A DNA stretch of 64,000 nucleotides from Flavobacterium branchiicola (GCF_018383905.1 NZ_JAGYWA010000003.1:576927-640926), one strand, 5' to 3'; positions 33,807 to 43,980 are shown, counted from the first letter of the stretch. Translations and numbers: made by a program. The notes: generated by a model from the letters alone, not told the origin.

Positions 33807-35804
33807 TTAAAATTTCATTTTCTGAATTCTTACAGCATTCAAAATGGCTAACAAAGCTACGCCAACATCGGCAAAAACAGCTTCCCACATCGTAGCAAGT
33901 CCGCCGGCACCCAAAATCAAAACAAAAGCTTTTACCACAAACGCTAATGTAATATTCTGCCAGACAATCTTTTTGGTCTGTTTTCCTATATTGATTGCCA
34001 TTGCAATTTTACCCGGTTTATCGTCCTGAATTACAATATCGGCAGTTTCAATTGCGGCATCACTTCCTAAACCTCCCATCGCAATTCCCACAGTACTTAA
34101 AGCGATTACGGGCGCATCATTTACACCATCACCAACAAAGGCAATTGTTTCATTTTTGGCTTTAATTTCGTTTACTTTGTTGACTTTATCTTCCGGAAGC
34201 AAATCTCCGTATGCTGTCGCGATTCCGAGTTTATCGGCTACAAATTGCACAACATTAGATTTATCACCGCTTAGCATGGTTAATTTTACACCTAATGCTT
34301 TTAGTTTAGAAACGGTTTCCTGAGCATCTGCTTTTATTTCATCGGCAATAGTAAGATAACCTGCGAATTTTTCATCAAAAGCAATTGCTATTGTCGTGTA
34401 AACTATTGACGCCGGATCAATATCGTATTTTATACCAAATTTATCCAGCAGTTTAAAATTCCCGACATATAGTTTTTTACCATTATAAGAAGCTTTTAAA
34501 CCGTGTCCTGAAATCTCTTCAATATCGATGAGTTCAACCGAAGGATCAATTTGTCCAACATAATTATGAATAGCGGTTGCCACCGGATGCGTACTGCGAC
34601 TTTCTAAGGCATTAACCAGTTTGAGTATTTCCTCTTTATCAAATTCAGGTTTAATAACCACTTCCTGAACTTTAAAAACACCTTCGGTCATGGTTCCGGT
34701 TTTGTCTACCACAACATTCTGAATGGTCGAAATACTATCCAGAAAATTACTTCCTTTAAACAGAATTCCGTTTTTACTTGCAGCTCCGATTCCGCCAAAA
34801 TACCCAAGCGGAATACTGATCACCAATGCACAAGGACAGGAAATAACAAGAAAAACTAATGCGCGATACAACCAGTCACTAAAAATATAATGGTCTACAA
34901 AAAGCATTGGAAGAATACAAATTGCGATTGCCAGATACACTACAATTGGGGTATAAATTTTGGCAAATTTGCGAATGAATAATTCAGCCGGTGCTTTTTT
35001 AGTCGTCGCATTCTGAACCAATTCGAGAATTTTAGACAATTTACTATCATTATAAGCTGTTGTAACTTTTACCAACGCGATTGTGTTCCCGTTTATCATT
35101 CCGGCAAGAACGGTGTCGCCTTTCTTTTTAGTATCCGGTTTACTTTCACCCGTTAAAGCTGCGGTATTAAACGAAGCCGAATCTGATATCAATTCACCAT
35201 CCAAACCTAGTTTTTCACCTGCTTTAAGCTGAATAATGGCTCCAATCTGAGCTTCTTTTGCTTTGATTTTTACAGCTACATTATTTTCCAGAATACTGAC
35301 TTCATCCGGACGCTGATCCAGTAAACTTTTAATACTTGATTTTGCTCTGTTAACCGCCATTCCCTGAAAGGTTTCTCCAATGGTATAAAACAACATCACG
35401 GCAACTCCTTCAGGAAATTCACCTATAGCAAATGCGCCAATTGTTGCAATACACATCAGGAAAAACTCAGAGAAAATATCTCCCTTTACAATGCTTTCAT
35501 ACGCTTCTTTCAAAACCGGAAGTCCAACCGGAAGATAGGCAATTACATACCAGACAGTTCTAATATACCCTGTAAACCAATTTTGAGGAAAATAGTTATC
35601 AAAACCAATCCCGATAAGAAGTAAGATTAGGGAAATTATTGCAGGCAGAAACATTTTAAACCAGCCTCCTTCTACATTGTGTTCGTGATCATGTCCATCG
35701 TGATCGTGTCCGTCATGATCTGTATGTTCCGGCTCATCATGAGAACAACAGGATGGTTTTGTTTTAATCTTTGTGTTCTTTACTTCTTTATCTTGATGTA
35801 TCAT
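33807..35804 (-). CDS. Zinc/cadmium-type heavy-metal P1B-ATPase
   Basis: A 665-residue exporter. Instead of an HMA domain, the N-terminus has two adjacent Cys and a His/Asp-rich tail (CCSHDEPEHTDHDGHDHDGH) that probably binds metal. Eight membrane helices are present; the transport motif is SCPCALV, with phosphorylation site DKTGT, TGES, the HP motif (STHPVA) and GDGVNDAP. CPC, together with the N-terminal His cluster and the C-terminal helix DVGVALLAILNAVRI, fits ZntA/CadA-type Zn(II)/Cd(II)/Co(II) efflux rather than Cu. Two palindromes upstream of its start may bind a metal-sensing repressor. It is transcribed alone. Confidence 0.9.
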   Translation of the reverse strand: MIHQDKEVKNTKIKTKPSCCSHDEPEHTDHDGHDHDGHDHEHNVEGGWFKMFLPAIISLILLLIGIGFDNYFPQNWFTGYIRTVWYVIAYLPVGLPVLKEAYESIVKGDIFSEFFLMCIATIGAFAIGEFPEGVAVMLFYTIGETFQGMAVNRAKSSIKSLLDQRPDEVSILENNVAVKIKAKEAQIGAIIQLKAGEKLGLDGELISDSASFNTAALTGESKPDTKKKGDTVLAGMINGNTIALVKVTTAYNDSKLSKILELVQNATTKKAPAELFIRKFAKIYTPIVVYLAIAICILPMLFVDHYIFSDWLYRALVFLVISCPCALVISIPLGYFGGIGAASKNGILFKGSNFLDSISTIQNVVVDKTGTMTEGVFKVQEVVIKPEFDKEEILKLVNALESRSTHPVATAIHNYVGQIDPSVELIDIEEISGHGLKASYNGKKLYVGNFKLLDKFGIKYDIDPASIVYTTIAIAFDEKFAGYLTIADEIKADAQETVSKLKALGVKLTMLSGDKSNVVQFVADKLGIATAYGDLLPEDKVNKVNEIKAKNETIAFVGDGVNDAPVIALSTVGIAMGGLGSDAAIETADIVIQDDKPGKIAMAINIGKQTKKIVWQNITLAFVVKAFVLILGAGGLATMWEAVFADVGVALLAILNAVRIQKMKF

Positions 35805-35825
35805 TATGGCATTTTGGGTTTGTTA

Positions 35826-35880
35826 TTTATAGTTTCTTCTTTGAGAAACTATAAATCAATTAATGCTTTAAATTTAAGCA
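35826..35880. promoter_or_regulatory. Two palindromes upstream of the metal ATPase gene
   Basis: A perfect 12-bp inverted repeat (TTTATAGTTTCT, 35826-35837, with 35844-35855, 6-base loop) is followed by AATGCTT-TAAATTT-AAGCAT around 35861-35879. Their position 22-75 bases before the ATG is where an ArsR-, Fur- or MerR-type metal sensor would bind. No regulator gene is adjacent, so the regulator would act in trans. Confidence 0.55.
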
Positions 35881-36265
35881 TATTGTGTCAATTCTATTGT
35901 TAAAGTTATATAAATATTCTATTAGTATACCTTGTTTATTTTGGGTTTTCGCTATAATAAATTTTATCGTTAAGCTTTAATTTGTATAACACTGAGGCTG
36001 AATTTGATAAAAAAATAAGTATCAAATTATACTGCTCCAAATATATTTTTTAACTGAATATATACTTTCTGAAAAAATATGATACGTGGTAAGAAAATTT
36101 CGTTAACTTTAACAATAATTAACATTTTAAGTCAACCCAAATTTAAAAAGCAAAAAACCTATTTCATTATAATACAAAAGATAAGCAGAGATTTTCTATA
36201 AGAATACCATTAGTACATATTTATTTTTCGCAGTTTAATTAATTAACATTAAAACACTCTCATCA
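35881..36265. other. Intergenic region without a recognised feature
   Basis: AT-rich DNA between the divergent metal ATPase and outer-membrane protein genes. No reading frame with protein-like composition, no clear hairpin beyond those noted at its left end, and no promoter close enough to consensus to report. Confidence 0.5.
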
Positions 36266-37387
36266 ATGAAATGTAATACACTAATATCAGCCTTTTTATT
36301 ATTATTTAGCATGCAAATTTTTGGACAGGTTTACACCAATAAAATTGTTGGTAAAGCCAATGAGCAACTTAAGGATAGTCTTAAAACAGAAGAATACCCA
36401 TATGCTCTTCCTATCTGGGGAGAAAAAGTAGCTCAAAAAGGGTATAAATTACCTTACTCTGCGGGATTGTCTGTAAACTGGTTTTGGCAGGAATCTGAAA
36501 TTGTAATTAATAATCTGGAAGTTGGTTTCAATAACGGAACGATGTACAATCTGGATGAAATTGTACGTTTCGACAAATCCTCCGTTGAAGCAAGTGCCTT
36601 AACTATAAGACCGGATATCTGGTTGCTGCCATTTTTAAATATTTACGGAATTTTCGGAAAAGCCAATACTTCTACAAAAATAAACGCCGGGATATGGATT
36701 CCCGATGCCGATAATAACTGGTCGGAAATTACTACTTTCAGTACCAGAGCCAATTTTGATGCAACTACATTTGGTATAGGTATGACCCCAACAATTGGTA
36801 TTGGCGGAGGCTGGCTTGCACTGGATATGAATATGGCCTGGACCGATATTAGTTCTCTTGACAAACCTGCTTTCTCGTATATTTTTGGACCAAGACTGGG
36901 TAAGACTTTTAAGTTTAATAAACCGGATGAAAATATTGCTTTATGGGTTGGAGGTTTTAGAGTACATATCGCAGGGGATACCAATGGTGATTTACCGCTT
37001 TCTGATTTTATAAATTTGGATAATGCTCAGGCAAAAGTTGACAGTGGTTTAGCGAAAGTCTCAGAGAATCAGACAAAAGTAGATGCCTGGTGGGCAGATT
37101 TAACACCAGCAGAACAAAAAAATCCTGTAAACGTTGCCAAACATAATACCGCAAACAGAGCTTTGGAAGGTGCGGGAAATATCTTAACTTCTCTTGACGG
37201 GGCTTTGAGTACAGCAGGATCATCATCTGTTCAATACTCCCTTCAAAAAAGACCAAAAGATATGTGGAATTTTATTATTGGTTCTCAGTATCAATTTAAT
37301 AAACACTTTATGTTCCGTGCAGAATGCGGTTTCTTAGCGAGCCGTACTCAAGTATTAGGAAGCTTACAATATCGTTTTGGACTTTAA
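36266..37387 (+). CDS. Outer-membrane beta-barrel protein, unknown
   Basis: A 373-residue exported protein (signal peptide 1-20, ending QIFGQ). After residue 55 it shows alternating hydrophobic strands and Gly/Tyr turns of an outer-membrane barrel (LSVNWFWQESEIVINNLEVGF ... LTIRPDIWLLPFLNIYGIFGK ... GTLGYQYQF-like end: GSLQYRFGL). A helical insertion at about 250-320 (LDNAQAKVDSGLAKVSENQTKVDAWW) interrupts the strands and may be periplasmic. I cannot name the family. A second barrel gene follows 12 bases later, so they are probably co-expressed. Confidence 0.75.
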   Translation: MKCNTLISAFLLLFSMQIFGQVYTNKIVGKANEQLKDSLKTEEYPYALPIWGEKVAQKGYKLPYSAGLSVNWFWQESEIVINNLEVGFNNGTMYNLDEIVRFDKSSVEASALTIRPDIWLLPFLNIYGIFGKANTSTKINAGIWIPDADNNWSEITTFSTRANFDATTFGIGMTPTIGIGGGWLALDMNMAWTDISSLDKPAFSYIFGPRLGKTFKFNKPDENIALWVGGFRVHIAGDTNGDLPLSDFINLDNAQAKVDSGLAKVSENQTKVDAWWADLTPAEQKNPVNVAKHNTANRALEGAGNILTSLDGALSTAGSSSVQYSLQKRPKDMWNFIIGSQYQFNKHFMFRAECGFLASRTQVLGSLQYRFGL

Positions 37388-37399
37388 TTCATTACTTAT

Positions 37400-38176
37400 A
37401 TGAAAAAGGTTTTACTGGCAGTTATCACTTTCTTTTGCATTTCTACGGCGCACTCACAGGTTTTAATTTCCTTAATTTTTGGAGATAAATTAAATTCTGA
37501 GTTTCTGGAATTTGGATTGGAAGGCGGAGTTAATTTTTCTACCATTACCAATATGGATGCTTCAGGAACTAATCCGGGTTTTAATCTTGGTTTTTACTTT
37601 GATTTAAAATCCAGAAAAAATCCGGCATGGATGATTAATACCGGGGTAATTGTAAAATCTCCTATGGGAGCGCACGGAATTCCTGTTTATTCTTTAAATG
37701 ATGAAAGTTTGGATAACATTTATGCTAACGGAAGTGTGAGTCGCGAAATACGTTATTTTAATGTTCCGATATTAATTAAATATCAGTTCAAAAACAATAT
37801 TTATGTAAAGGCCGGACCACAATTTGGTTTATTAGCCAAAGCATTTGATGAGTTTAAAAGTGAAATTGATAAAGATGATATTATTTACAAGAAAAACATC
37901 AGAGATCAAATTCATGTTATTGATGCGGGACTTGCCGCAGGTCTTGGTTATCATTTAAATGTGGGGAACGGACTTAACTTTACAGTTCAGTATTATTACG
38001 GTTTGGTTACGGTAATGAAAGGCGACGGACCCAATAACCAATACAACAGATCGTGGTATATTACTGCGGGAATACCTATTGGAAAAGGAAAAGCGGCACA
38101 AAGAAAAGCGGAAAAAGAAGCCGAACTTAATAAAGTTATCTTACCGGAAGACGAAGCGCCAAAACCTCAAAAATAA
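37400..38176 (+). CDS. Outer-membrane beta-barrel protein (PorT-like)
   Basis: A 258-residue exported protein (signal peptide 1-19, ending AHSQ). The eight-stranded pattern seen in PorT/'outer membrane beta-barrel' domain proteins is visible: FGLEGGVNFSTITNMDASGTNPGFNLGFYFD, FNVPILIKYQFKNNIYVKAGPQFGLLAKA, then IDAGLAAGLGYHLNVGNGLNFTVQYYYGL. A Lys/Glu-rich tail (KGKAAQRKAEKEAELNK) extends past the barrel, which is unusual. It follows the previous barrel gene by 12 bases. Function unknown. Confidence 0.8.
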   Translation: MKKVLLAVITFFCISTAHSQVLISLIFGDKLNSEFLEFGLEGGVNFSTITNMDASGTNPGFNLGFYFDLKSRKNPAWMINTGVIVKSPMGAHGIPVYSLNDESLDNIYANGSVSREIRYFNVPILIKYQFKNNIYVKAGPQFGLLAKAFDEFKSEIDKDDIIYKKNIRDQIHVIDAGLAAGLGYHLNVGNGLNFTVQYYYGLVTVMKGDGPNNQYNRSWYITAGIPIGKGKAAQRKAEKEAELNKVILPEDEAPKPQK

Positions 38177-38187
38177 AGTACTACATG

Positions 38188-38588
38188 ACCCGTTGGGTGA
38201 AATTATTTATTCTTATATACTTGAAACAGAATAAATCAATTCCCTCCATCTTTAGATGGAGCTACAAGAAACTATTACAAACGTGGCTTTAGCCAAAATT
38301 ATGCGTTAATTTGACTAAAGCCTGTTTTACTTACAATTCGTAAAATCCCCTAGTTCAAACCAGGGGTTATGGAAATAACTTTAACCCGTTGGCTGAAATT
38401 AAAATATTAGAAATTTTGTCGCGGATTAGACAGATTCGTTATCACGAAAACGCGGAGAAAAACGGATTTGTAGAAAGAATTTAAAAAAAATCCGTTTTTG
38501 TCCGCGTTTTTACGAAGTAAATCCGTTTTATCCGCGTGCTATTTTATTCAAAGGAGCATTTTTAAATGTAATTTCACCCAATGAGTTA
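38188..38588. repeat. Tandem terminal-repeat elements between barrel and cheB genes
   Basis: Two overlapping elements. The first starts with ACCCGTTGGGTGAAATTA at 38188; it contains small hairpins (CTCCATC-TTTA-GATGGAG at 38244-38261; CCCCT...AGGGG at 38347-38366). The second runs from TAACCCGTTGGCTGAAATTA (38382) to its inverted copy TAATTTCACCCAATGAGTTA (38569-38588). Its core (38420-38536) is a long inverted repeat, CGCGGATTAGACAGATT ... ATCCGTTTTATCCGCG, shared with the element at 53452-53658. No gene is supported. Confidence 0.85.
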
Positions 38589-39173
38589 CTACGTGTTTAT
38601 TGCAACAATGAATTGAAGTATTTCCTGTGTATTTAAAATAAAATCAGGATTGGAATACAAAATGGCATTGTTGGGCATAAAAGGCATTTCGGCAGAAAGT
38701 GGATTTTGAACTACAATACTTCCGCCAGCAGCTTTAATCGCTTTTAAACCGTCTGTACCATCTGCATTTGAACCTGATAATAAAATTCCGATGAGAGAAG
38801 TCCCGTAAACTTCCGCCGCCGATTCAAAAGAAACATCTATACTTGGTCTGCTATAGTTTATTTTTTCTGATGTATCTAATGCCAGAATGCCTTCTTTTTC
38901 GAATAATAAATGATAATTTGACGGAGCAACATAAATAAAACCGGGCAAAAGCGGAACCTTATCCTCTACTGGTTTTACTTTTACATTTGACTTAAGCGCT
39001 AACAAATCTTCAAGCGTCTGGTCGTCTGTGCTTTTTCTGTGCAAAACAATCACAAGGGCAAAATTATTGAGTTTCACTATCTCAGGCAGAATTTGCATTA
39101 AAGCATTAAGACTTCCCGCAGATCCGCCAATTATAACTACTTTACAGTCTGCTGTTATTTTAATTTCCTCCAT
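38589..39173 (-). CDS. CheB-type methylesterase domain protein
   Basis: A 194-residue stand-alone CheB catalytic domain with no receiver. The Ser-His-Asp triad is visible in VVIIGGSAGSLNAL (Ser), VIVLHRKSTDD (His) and SGSNADGTDGLKAI (Asp). It would hydrolyse glutamyl methyl esters, but no chemoreceptor gene is in the window. Its start overlaps the end of the CheR gene by 19 bases. It is the last gene of an operon with two hybrid kinases and a lone receiver. Confidence 0.9.
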   Translation of the reverse strand: MEEIKITADCKVVIIGGSAGSLNALMQILPEIVKLNNFALVIVLHRKSTDDQTLEDLLALKSNVKVKPVEDKVPLLPGFIYVAPSNYHLLFEKEGILALDTSEKINYSRPSIDVSFESAAEVYGTSLIGILLSGSNADGTDGLKAIKAAGGSIVVQNPLSAEMPFMPNNAILYSNPDFILNTQEILQFIVAINT

Positions 39174-39964
39174 ATTTTATTTTTATCCAACTGTTTGTAC
39201 TTGTTTGGAGCAACAGAATATTTTATCGTTTCTTTTGTTCCTAAAGCCAGAAAACCCAGAACAGCCAGGCTTTCATCAAATAAATTTATAACTCTTTTTT
39301 GAAGTTCGTTATCAAAATAAATCAAAACATTTCGACATAAAATCATATCAAATTCATTGAAGGAAGTATCTGAAACCAGGTTGTGCTGCGAGAAAACCAT
39401 TTTTTGCGCAAGCTCTTCATTAAATTTTGCGATTCCGTAATTAGCTGTATAATAACTTGAAAAATCTTCCTGACCACCAGCATCACGATAATTCTGTGAA
39501 TACTCTTTCATCATTCTAAGCGGAAAAATGCCTTTTTTGGCCGTTTCTAATACGGTCGCATTTATGTCTGTCGCATAGATTAAAGATTTATGAAGCAAGC
39601 CCGCTTCTTTGAGCATAATGGCCATAGAATACACTTCTTCGCCCGTTGAACATCCCGCGTGCCATAATCTGATGAAAGGTTTTGTACCCAACAAAGGCAA
39701 AATTTCATTTCTTAGAATAGCATAAAATGCCGGATCACGAAACATTTCAGTTACATTAACTGTTATTTCGTCGACCATTCTTTTATAATATTCCGGATCT
39801 GAACGTACTTTGGAAAGAAAGTCATGAAAGTGTGTAAAACCATCCAGATGAAAAATTCTGTTTACACGTCTCTTTAATGAAGCTCTTGAATAACTTCCAA
39901 AATCAAAACCGTAATATTCATAAACCTCATTGATAAGTGTTTCGAGCTCAATATCCTCAATCAT
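39155..39964 (-). CDS. CheR-type SAM-dependent methyltransferase
   Basis: A 269-residue protein with an N-terminal helical CheR domain (residues 1-80) and the SAM-binding fold: FIRLWHAGCSTGEEVYSMAIML (glycine-rich motif I), SLIYATDINATVLETAKKGIF (acidic residue binding the ribose), and FDMILCRNVLIYFDNELQKRVI. It normally methylates receptor glutamates. The substrate here is unknown, since no MCP gene is nearby. It starts seven bases after the receiver gene. Confidence 0.92.
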   Translation of the reverse strand: MIEDIELETLINEVYEYYGFDFGSYSRASLKRRVNRIFHLDGFTHFHDFLSKVRSDPEYYKRMVDEITVNVTEMFRDPAFYAILRNEILPLLGTKPFIRLWHAGCSTGEEVYSMAIMLKEAGLLHKSLIYATDINATVLETAKKGIFPLRMMKEYSQNYRDAGGQEDFSSYYTANYGIAKFNEELAQKMVFSQHNLVSDTSFNEFDMILCRNVLIYFDNELQKRVINLFDESLAVLGFLALGTKETIKYSVAPNKYKQLDKNKIWRKLK

Positions 39965-39971
39965 AACGCAT

Positions 39972-40337
39972 TTAAATTTTGCTTAAAACAAGCAGTAACT
40001 TATCAACATCCACCGGCTTAGAGATATAATCATCTGCTCCGGCTTCTAAACATTTTTCTTTATCTCCTGTCATTGCCTGAGCCGTTACGGCAACAACAAA
40101 AGTTGATTCTCGTGACGGTATGGCTTTTATTAACGGAATGGCTTCGTAACCATCCATTTCGGGCATCATCATATCAATTAAAACAGCATCAATCTGTTCT
40201 TCTGATTCTAATAATTTCAAAGCTTCTTCGGCACTTATACAAGACAAACAATCAAACGATTTGGCGCGTAAAGTGTTTTCTAAAGCAAAGATATTCCTGG
40301 AATCGTCGTCTATAATTAAAAGTCTTTTTTTACTCAT
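39972..40337 (-). CDS. Single-domain response regulator
   Basis: A 121-residue receiver (CheY-like) without an output domain. The phosphoryl-accepting Asp is in VLIDMMMPEMDG, the acidic pair is Asp10-Asp11 or thereabouts (IIDDDSRN), and the conserved Lys is in DDYISKPVDV. It could pass phosphate between the hybrid kinases and other proteins. Its sequence is close to the third receiver of the neighbouring hybrid kinase, which suggests duplication. Confidence 0.92.
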   Translation of the reverse strand: MSKKRLLIIDDDSRNIFALENTLRAKSFDCLSCISAEEALKLLESEEQIDAVLIDMMMPEMDGYEAIPLIKAIPSRESTFVVAVTAQAMTGDKEKCLEAGADDYISKPVDVDKLLLVLSKI

Positions 40338-40394
40338 TTTATATATTTTATCAGACCTGACAGGTTCTGAAAACCTGTCAGATCTATTTTTTTT

Positions 40395-43300
40395 TTATAC
40401 CTTGTCGTAAAGCCATACGCGCAATAGCGACAACAACTGGTCAACATCTACCGGTTTTGTGATATAATCGGAAGCTCCGGCTTTTATACATTTTTCCCGG
40501 TCACCCGTCATTGCTTTGGCTGTTACGGCAATTAAAGGCAGATTTAAGAACTTCGGATTTGCACGTATTTTTTCTGCCGTTTCATAACCATCCATATTTG
40601 GCATCATCATATCGAGTAAAACAACGTCTGTATCCGGATTTTCATTTAAAATCTTGATGGCTTCATTCCCGTCAAAAGCAGTAATAATATTCATTTTAAA
40701 AACTTCTAAAGCCTTTGTCAGCGAATAAATATTACGAACGTCATCATCTACAATCAGTACTTTTTTATCGTGCAGAATATTGTTTAGTAAATTTAGCTTT
40801 TTATGTCCTTCTTTTTTATCTTTTCCTTCACTTTTATCTTCTACCAAATGCAAAAACAGTGAAACTTCATCGAGCATTCTTTGGTACGAATGTGCCGTTT
40901 TTACAATAATCGAATCCGCATACTTTTTAATTTTTACTTCTTCTTTAAGCGATAAACTCTTCCCGGTAAAAACAATTACCGGCAAGTTCTCTAATCCCGG
41001 ATTCTTTTTAACGCCATCCAGAATCTGATAAGCTTGCTTATCCGGAATTCCCATATCAAGAATTACACAATCTACTTCTGTTTTATTTAAAGCCTGCAAA
41101 CCTTCAGAAACTTCACTTTTTATTTCTGAATTAATATTGTAAGTCTCTAAGAAAAAAGCCAGTGCTTTGGCATGTTTCGGATTGTCTTCTATAATTAAAA
41201 CCTTTTGAGCTTCTTTATTAATGATATGTTCGATTCGTAAAAACACCTCCGGAATTTTCTCAAATGCAACAGGTTTGTCTAAGAAATCGACTGCTCCTTT
41301 TAGTAAACTTTCCTGTTTCAGTTTATGTGATGACATAATATGAACCGGAATATGTTTGGTTTGCGAGTTGTTTTTAAGCTCTTCCAGAACTTCCCAACCA
41401 CTTTTTACAGGTAGTTCGATATCCAGTAAAACACCAGCAGGTTTATAAAGCAATGTAAAGTTTAATGCATGATCTCCACGAACCGCAACAACACCTTTAT
41501 ATCCTTTTTTATGTGCAAAAGTCAATAGTGATTTCGCAAAATTAACATCATCTTCTACAATCAGGATTACTTTATCACCATCTTTTATCGAGGCTCTGTC
41601 GTCGTCTACTTCATCGGGAATTATTGGACTAATGTATTTTTTTGCTGGAGATTTTTCTTCTTCAGGTTCTATTTCTGTAAATTCTGTTGGCGGTATTTTT
41701 TCAACATTTACTTTATGATAGGCAGCACCAAAAACAGGAAGACACAAAGTAAACGAACTTCCTTCCTGAACTTTACTGTGCAGAATTATTTCTCCTCGCA
41801 ATAGCTTTGCTAATTCCCTGCTGATTGACAATCCCAAACCTGTTCCGCCATATTTGCGTTTGGTTGAACCATCGGCTTGCTGAAAGGCTTCGAAAACAAG
41901 TGGTTGTTTGTCTAACGGAATTCCGATTCCGGTATCTTTTACAATAAAACAAATAATTTTATCATCATCTGTACTTACTTTTATTTCAAGACTAACTTTT
42001 CCTTTCTCAGTAAATTTAATCGCGTTAGAAATCAGGTTTTTCAGAATTTGTTCCAAACGCATCTTGTCTGTTTTAATGACAATTGGCGCTTCTTTCGAAA
42101 TAATTTCAAATTCAATTCCTTTCTCTTTGGCTACCAGATTAAATAAATTCCAAAGTGTATCTGTAATTTCTTTAGTTGAAACATCCAGAAATTCCAGTTC
42201 CATTTTACCGGCTTCAATTTTAGATAAATCCAGAATTTCATCAATTAAACCTAACAAACTGTTTCCTGAACTCTGAATCACTTTAGCAAATTCAATTTCT
42301 TCATTGTTCATACTCTGATTATTATTTTCAGATAATAATCGGCTTAAAAGCAGAATCGAATTTAAAGGTGTTCTTAATTCGTGTGACATATTGGCCAAAA
42401 ACTCCGATTTATATCGGGTTGTCAACTCCAAAGCTTCCGATTTTTTCTGAATTTCATTGTTTTTTTCTTCCAATAAAACACTTCTTTCAGATAACTCTTC
42501 GTTGGTTTGTTCCAATTCTTCCTGCTGCACTCTAAGTTCCTCTTCTGAAGCCTGAAGTTTTTCCGTCTGAGCTTCTAATTCTGCATTGATTGCTTCGAGT
42601 TCACTATGTTGTAGTTGAAGTTCTTCAGATTGTGCTTTGGTTTCTTCGAGTAATTCCATCACTCGTTTTCTGTTTTGAGTCGATCGAATGGCAATTCCAA
42701 TATTACTTGCAATAGCGGTTAAAAACTCTAAATGCAATTCTGAAAATCCATAAATACTTGCCAGTTCGACCGCACCTTCAATTTTATTATCCAACAAAGG
42801 CAATGCAATAATATGCGTTGGTTTTATTTGTCCCAAAGCATAATTAATCTGAATATCATCTGGCGACAAGGTCTTTAATTCCAAAATTTTTCTGGATGTA
42901 ATAGACTGACCAATTAAGCCTTCTCCTTTTTTAATGCGTTCTCTGTTTTTGCTGGGTATATAACTGTATCCTCCGGCAGCCACAAGATCATCACCATCTA
43001 CAACATACAAAACTCCGGCGCTGCTATTGGTATAATTACACAAAAACTCGATAATATCTTTAGACAATTTTTGCAATGTTTTGTCCCCCAACATCGTATT
43101 ATTCAATTCTGCAATCCCAGTTTGAAGCCATTCTTTTTGTGACAATAAATCAAAAGAACTTTTAAGATTTACGCCCATTGTGTTCAGCGATTCTCCTACA
43201 CTTCCAAGTGCATCCGCTTTTGTATCGTCTACGCGAATGTCATAATTTCCGTTTGATATATTGGTGGCAATTGTACTAATCGCTTCTATTCTCTGAGCCG

Positions 43301-43964
43301 TTTCCCGATCTTTTTTCTCTAGTTCGTGTTGTAGAGCAGAACGTTCGTTATAATCTTTCAGAATACGGATTAAGAATACAATTGAAATAATAAAAGCAAT
43401 AAAAAAGGCAATGACTATTAATATCAGACTATAACTTCCGTAGCGTTCCGAATTAGCATTGCGCTCTGCCAAAAGTCCTTGTTCTGTAGTTTCAATTTTT
43501 TTAATCACTTCACGCATTGCATTCATCATCTCTCTGCCCTGGTTAAGATCAAAGGTGGTGCTTTCTTTGTTTAATCGTTTTTTAACAATCTGGTTGTTCA
43601 GATATTTGAAAAAATTAGAACGCATTTCCCGCAATTCATTCAATTGTTTTTGTTGCGAAGGATTATCTGTTGTTAGTTCATCCAATTTATCAAAATAGCT
43701 ATTTGATCTGGTTTCAGAATCTCTATATCTTTCTATAAATTGCTCATCGCCTGTTATTAAGTAACCACGCATACTGGTTTGCGCCTCGGTAATAATCGAC
43801 GAACCTTCGTTTAGATTATAAATAACTTCCTGTGTATGATTTACCCAAAAATTACTGTTGAGCAAACTTTTTATACTGATAAAAGAAGCTACAGAACTTA
43901 TTGTAAGTACAAACAAAGACACTAATGAACTGATCAGAAGGTTTCTTTTAAAATTATTCTTCAT
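40395..43964 (-). CDS. Large hybrid histidine kinase (CHASE3-HAMP-GAF-HisKA-HATPase-3xREC)
   Basis: A 1189-residue membrane sensor. Order: membrane helix 1 (10-32), CHASE3 periplasmic sensor (about 40-172), helix 2 (178-202), HAMP (around 205-275), GAF (290-425), a long coiled coil rich in Glu/Leu (430-515), dimerisation domain with phospho-His528 in ANMSHELRTPLNS, HATPase (N box LKNLISNAIKFTE, G boxes GIGIPLDK and GGTGLGLSIS), then three receivers, each with an Asp in a DIELPVKSGW, DMGIPDKQ or DMMMPNMDGYE segment. Such kinases with CheB/CheR partners are found in Bacteroidota. The sensed signal is unknown. Confidence 0.93.
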   Translation of the reverse strand: MKNNFKRNLLISSLVSLFVLTISSVASFISIKSLLNSNFWVNHTQEVIYNLNEGSSIITEAQTSMRGYLITGDEQFIERYRDSETRSNSYFDKLDELTTDNPSQQKQLNELREMRSNFFKYLNNQIVKKRLNKESTTFDLNQGREMMNAMREVIKKIETTEQGLLAERNANSERYGSYSLILIVIAFFIAFIISIVFLIRILKDYNERSALQHELEKKDRETAQRIEAISTIATNISNGNYDIRVDDTKADALGSVGESLNTMGVNLKSSFDLLSQKEWLQTGIAELNNTMLGDKTLQKLSKDIIEFLCNYTNSSAGVLYVVDGDDLVAAGGYSYIPSKNRERIKKGEGLIGQSITSRKILELKTLSPDDIQINYALGQIKPTHIIALPLLDNKIEGAVELASIYGFSELHLEFLTAIASNIGIAIRSTQNRKRVMELLEETKAQSEELQLQHSELEAINAELEAQTEKLQASEEELRVQQEELEQTNEELSERSVLLEEKNNEIQKKSEALELTTRYKSEFLANMSHELRTPLNSILLLSRLLSENNNQSMNNEEIEFAKVIQSSGNSLLGLIDEILDLSKIEAGKMELEFLDVSTKEITDTLWNLFNLVAKEKGIEFEIISKEAPIVIKTDKMRLEQILKNLISNAIKFTEKGKVSLEIKVSTDDDKIICFIVKDTGIGIPLDKQPLVFEAFQQADGSTKRKYGGTGLGLSISRELAKLLRGEIILHSKVQEGSSFTLCLPVFGAAYHKVNVEKIPPTEFTEIEPEEEKSPAKKYISPIIPDEVDDDRASIKDGDKVILIVEDDVNFAKSLLTFAHKKGYKGVVAVRGDHALNFTLLYKPAGVLLDIELPVKSGWEVLEELKNNSQTKHIPVHIMSSHKLKQESLLKGAVDFLDKPVAFEKIPEVFLRIEHIINKEAQKVLIIEDNPKHAKALAFFLETYNINSEIKSEVSEGLQALNKTEVDCVILDMGIPDKQAYQILDGVKKNPGLENLPVIVFTGKSLSLKEEVKIKKYADSIIVKTAHSYQRMLDEVSLFLHLVEDKSEGKDKKEGHKKLNLLNNILHDKKVLIVDDDVRNIYSLTKALEVFKMNIITAFDGNEAIKILNENPDTDVVLLDMMMPNMDGYETAEKIRANPKFLNLPLIAVTAKAMTGDREKCIKAGASDYITKPVDVDQLLSLLRVWLYDKV

Positions 43965-43980
43965 ATAGATGCTTTATATT

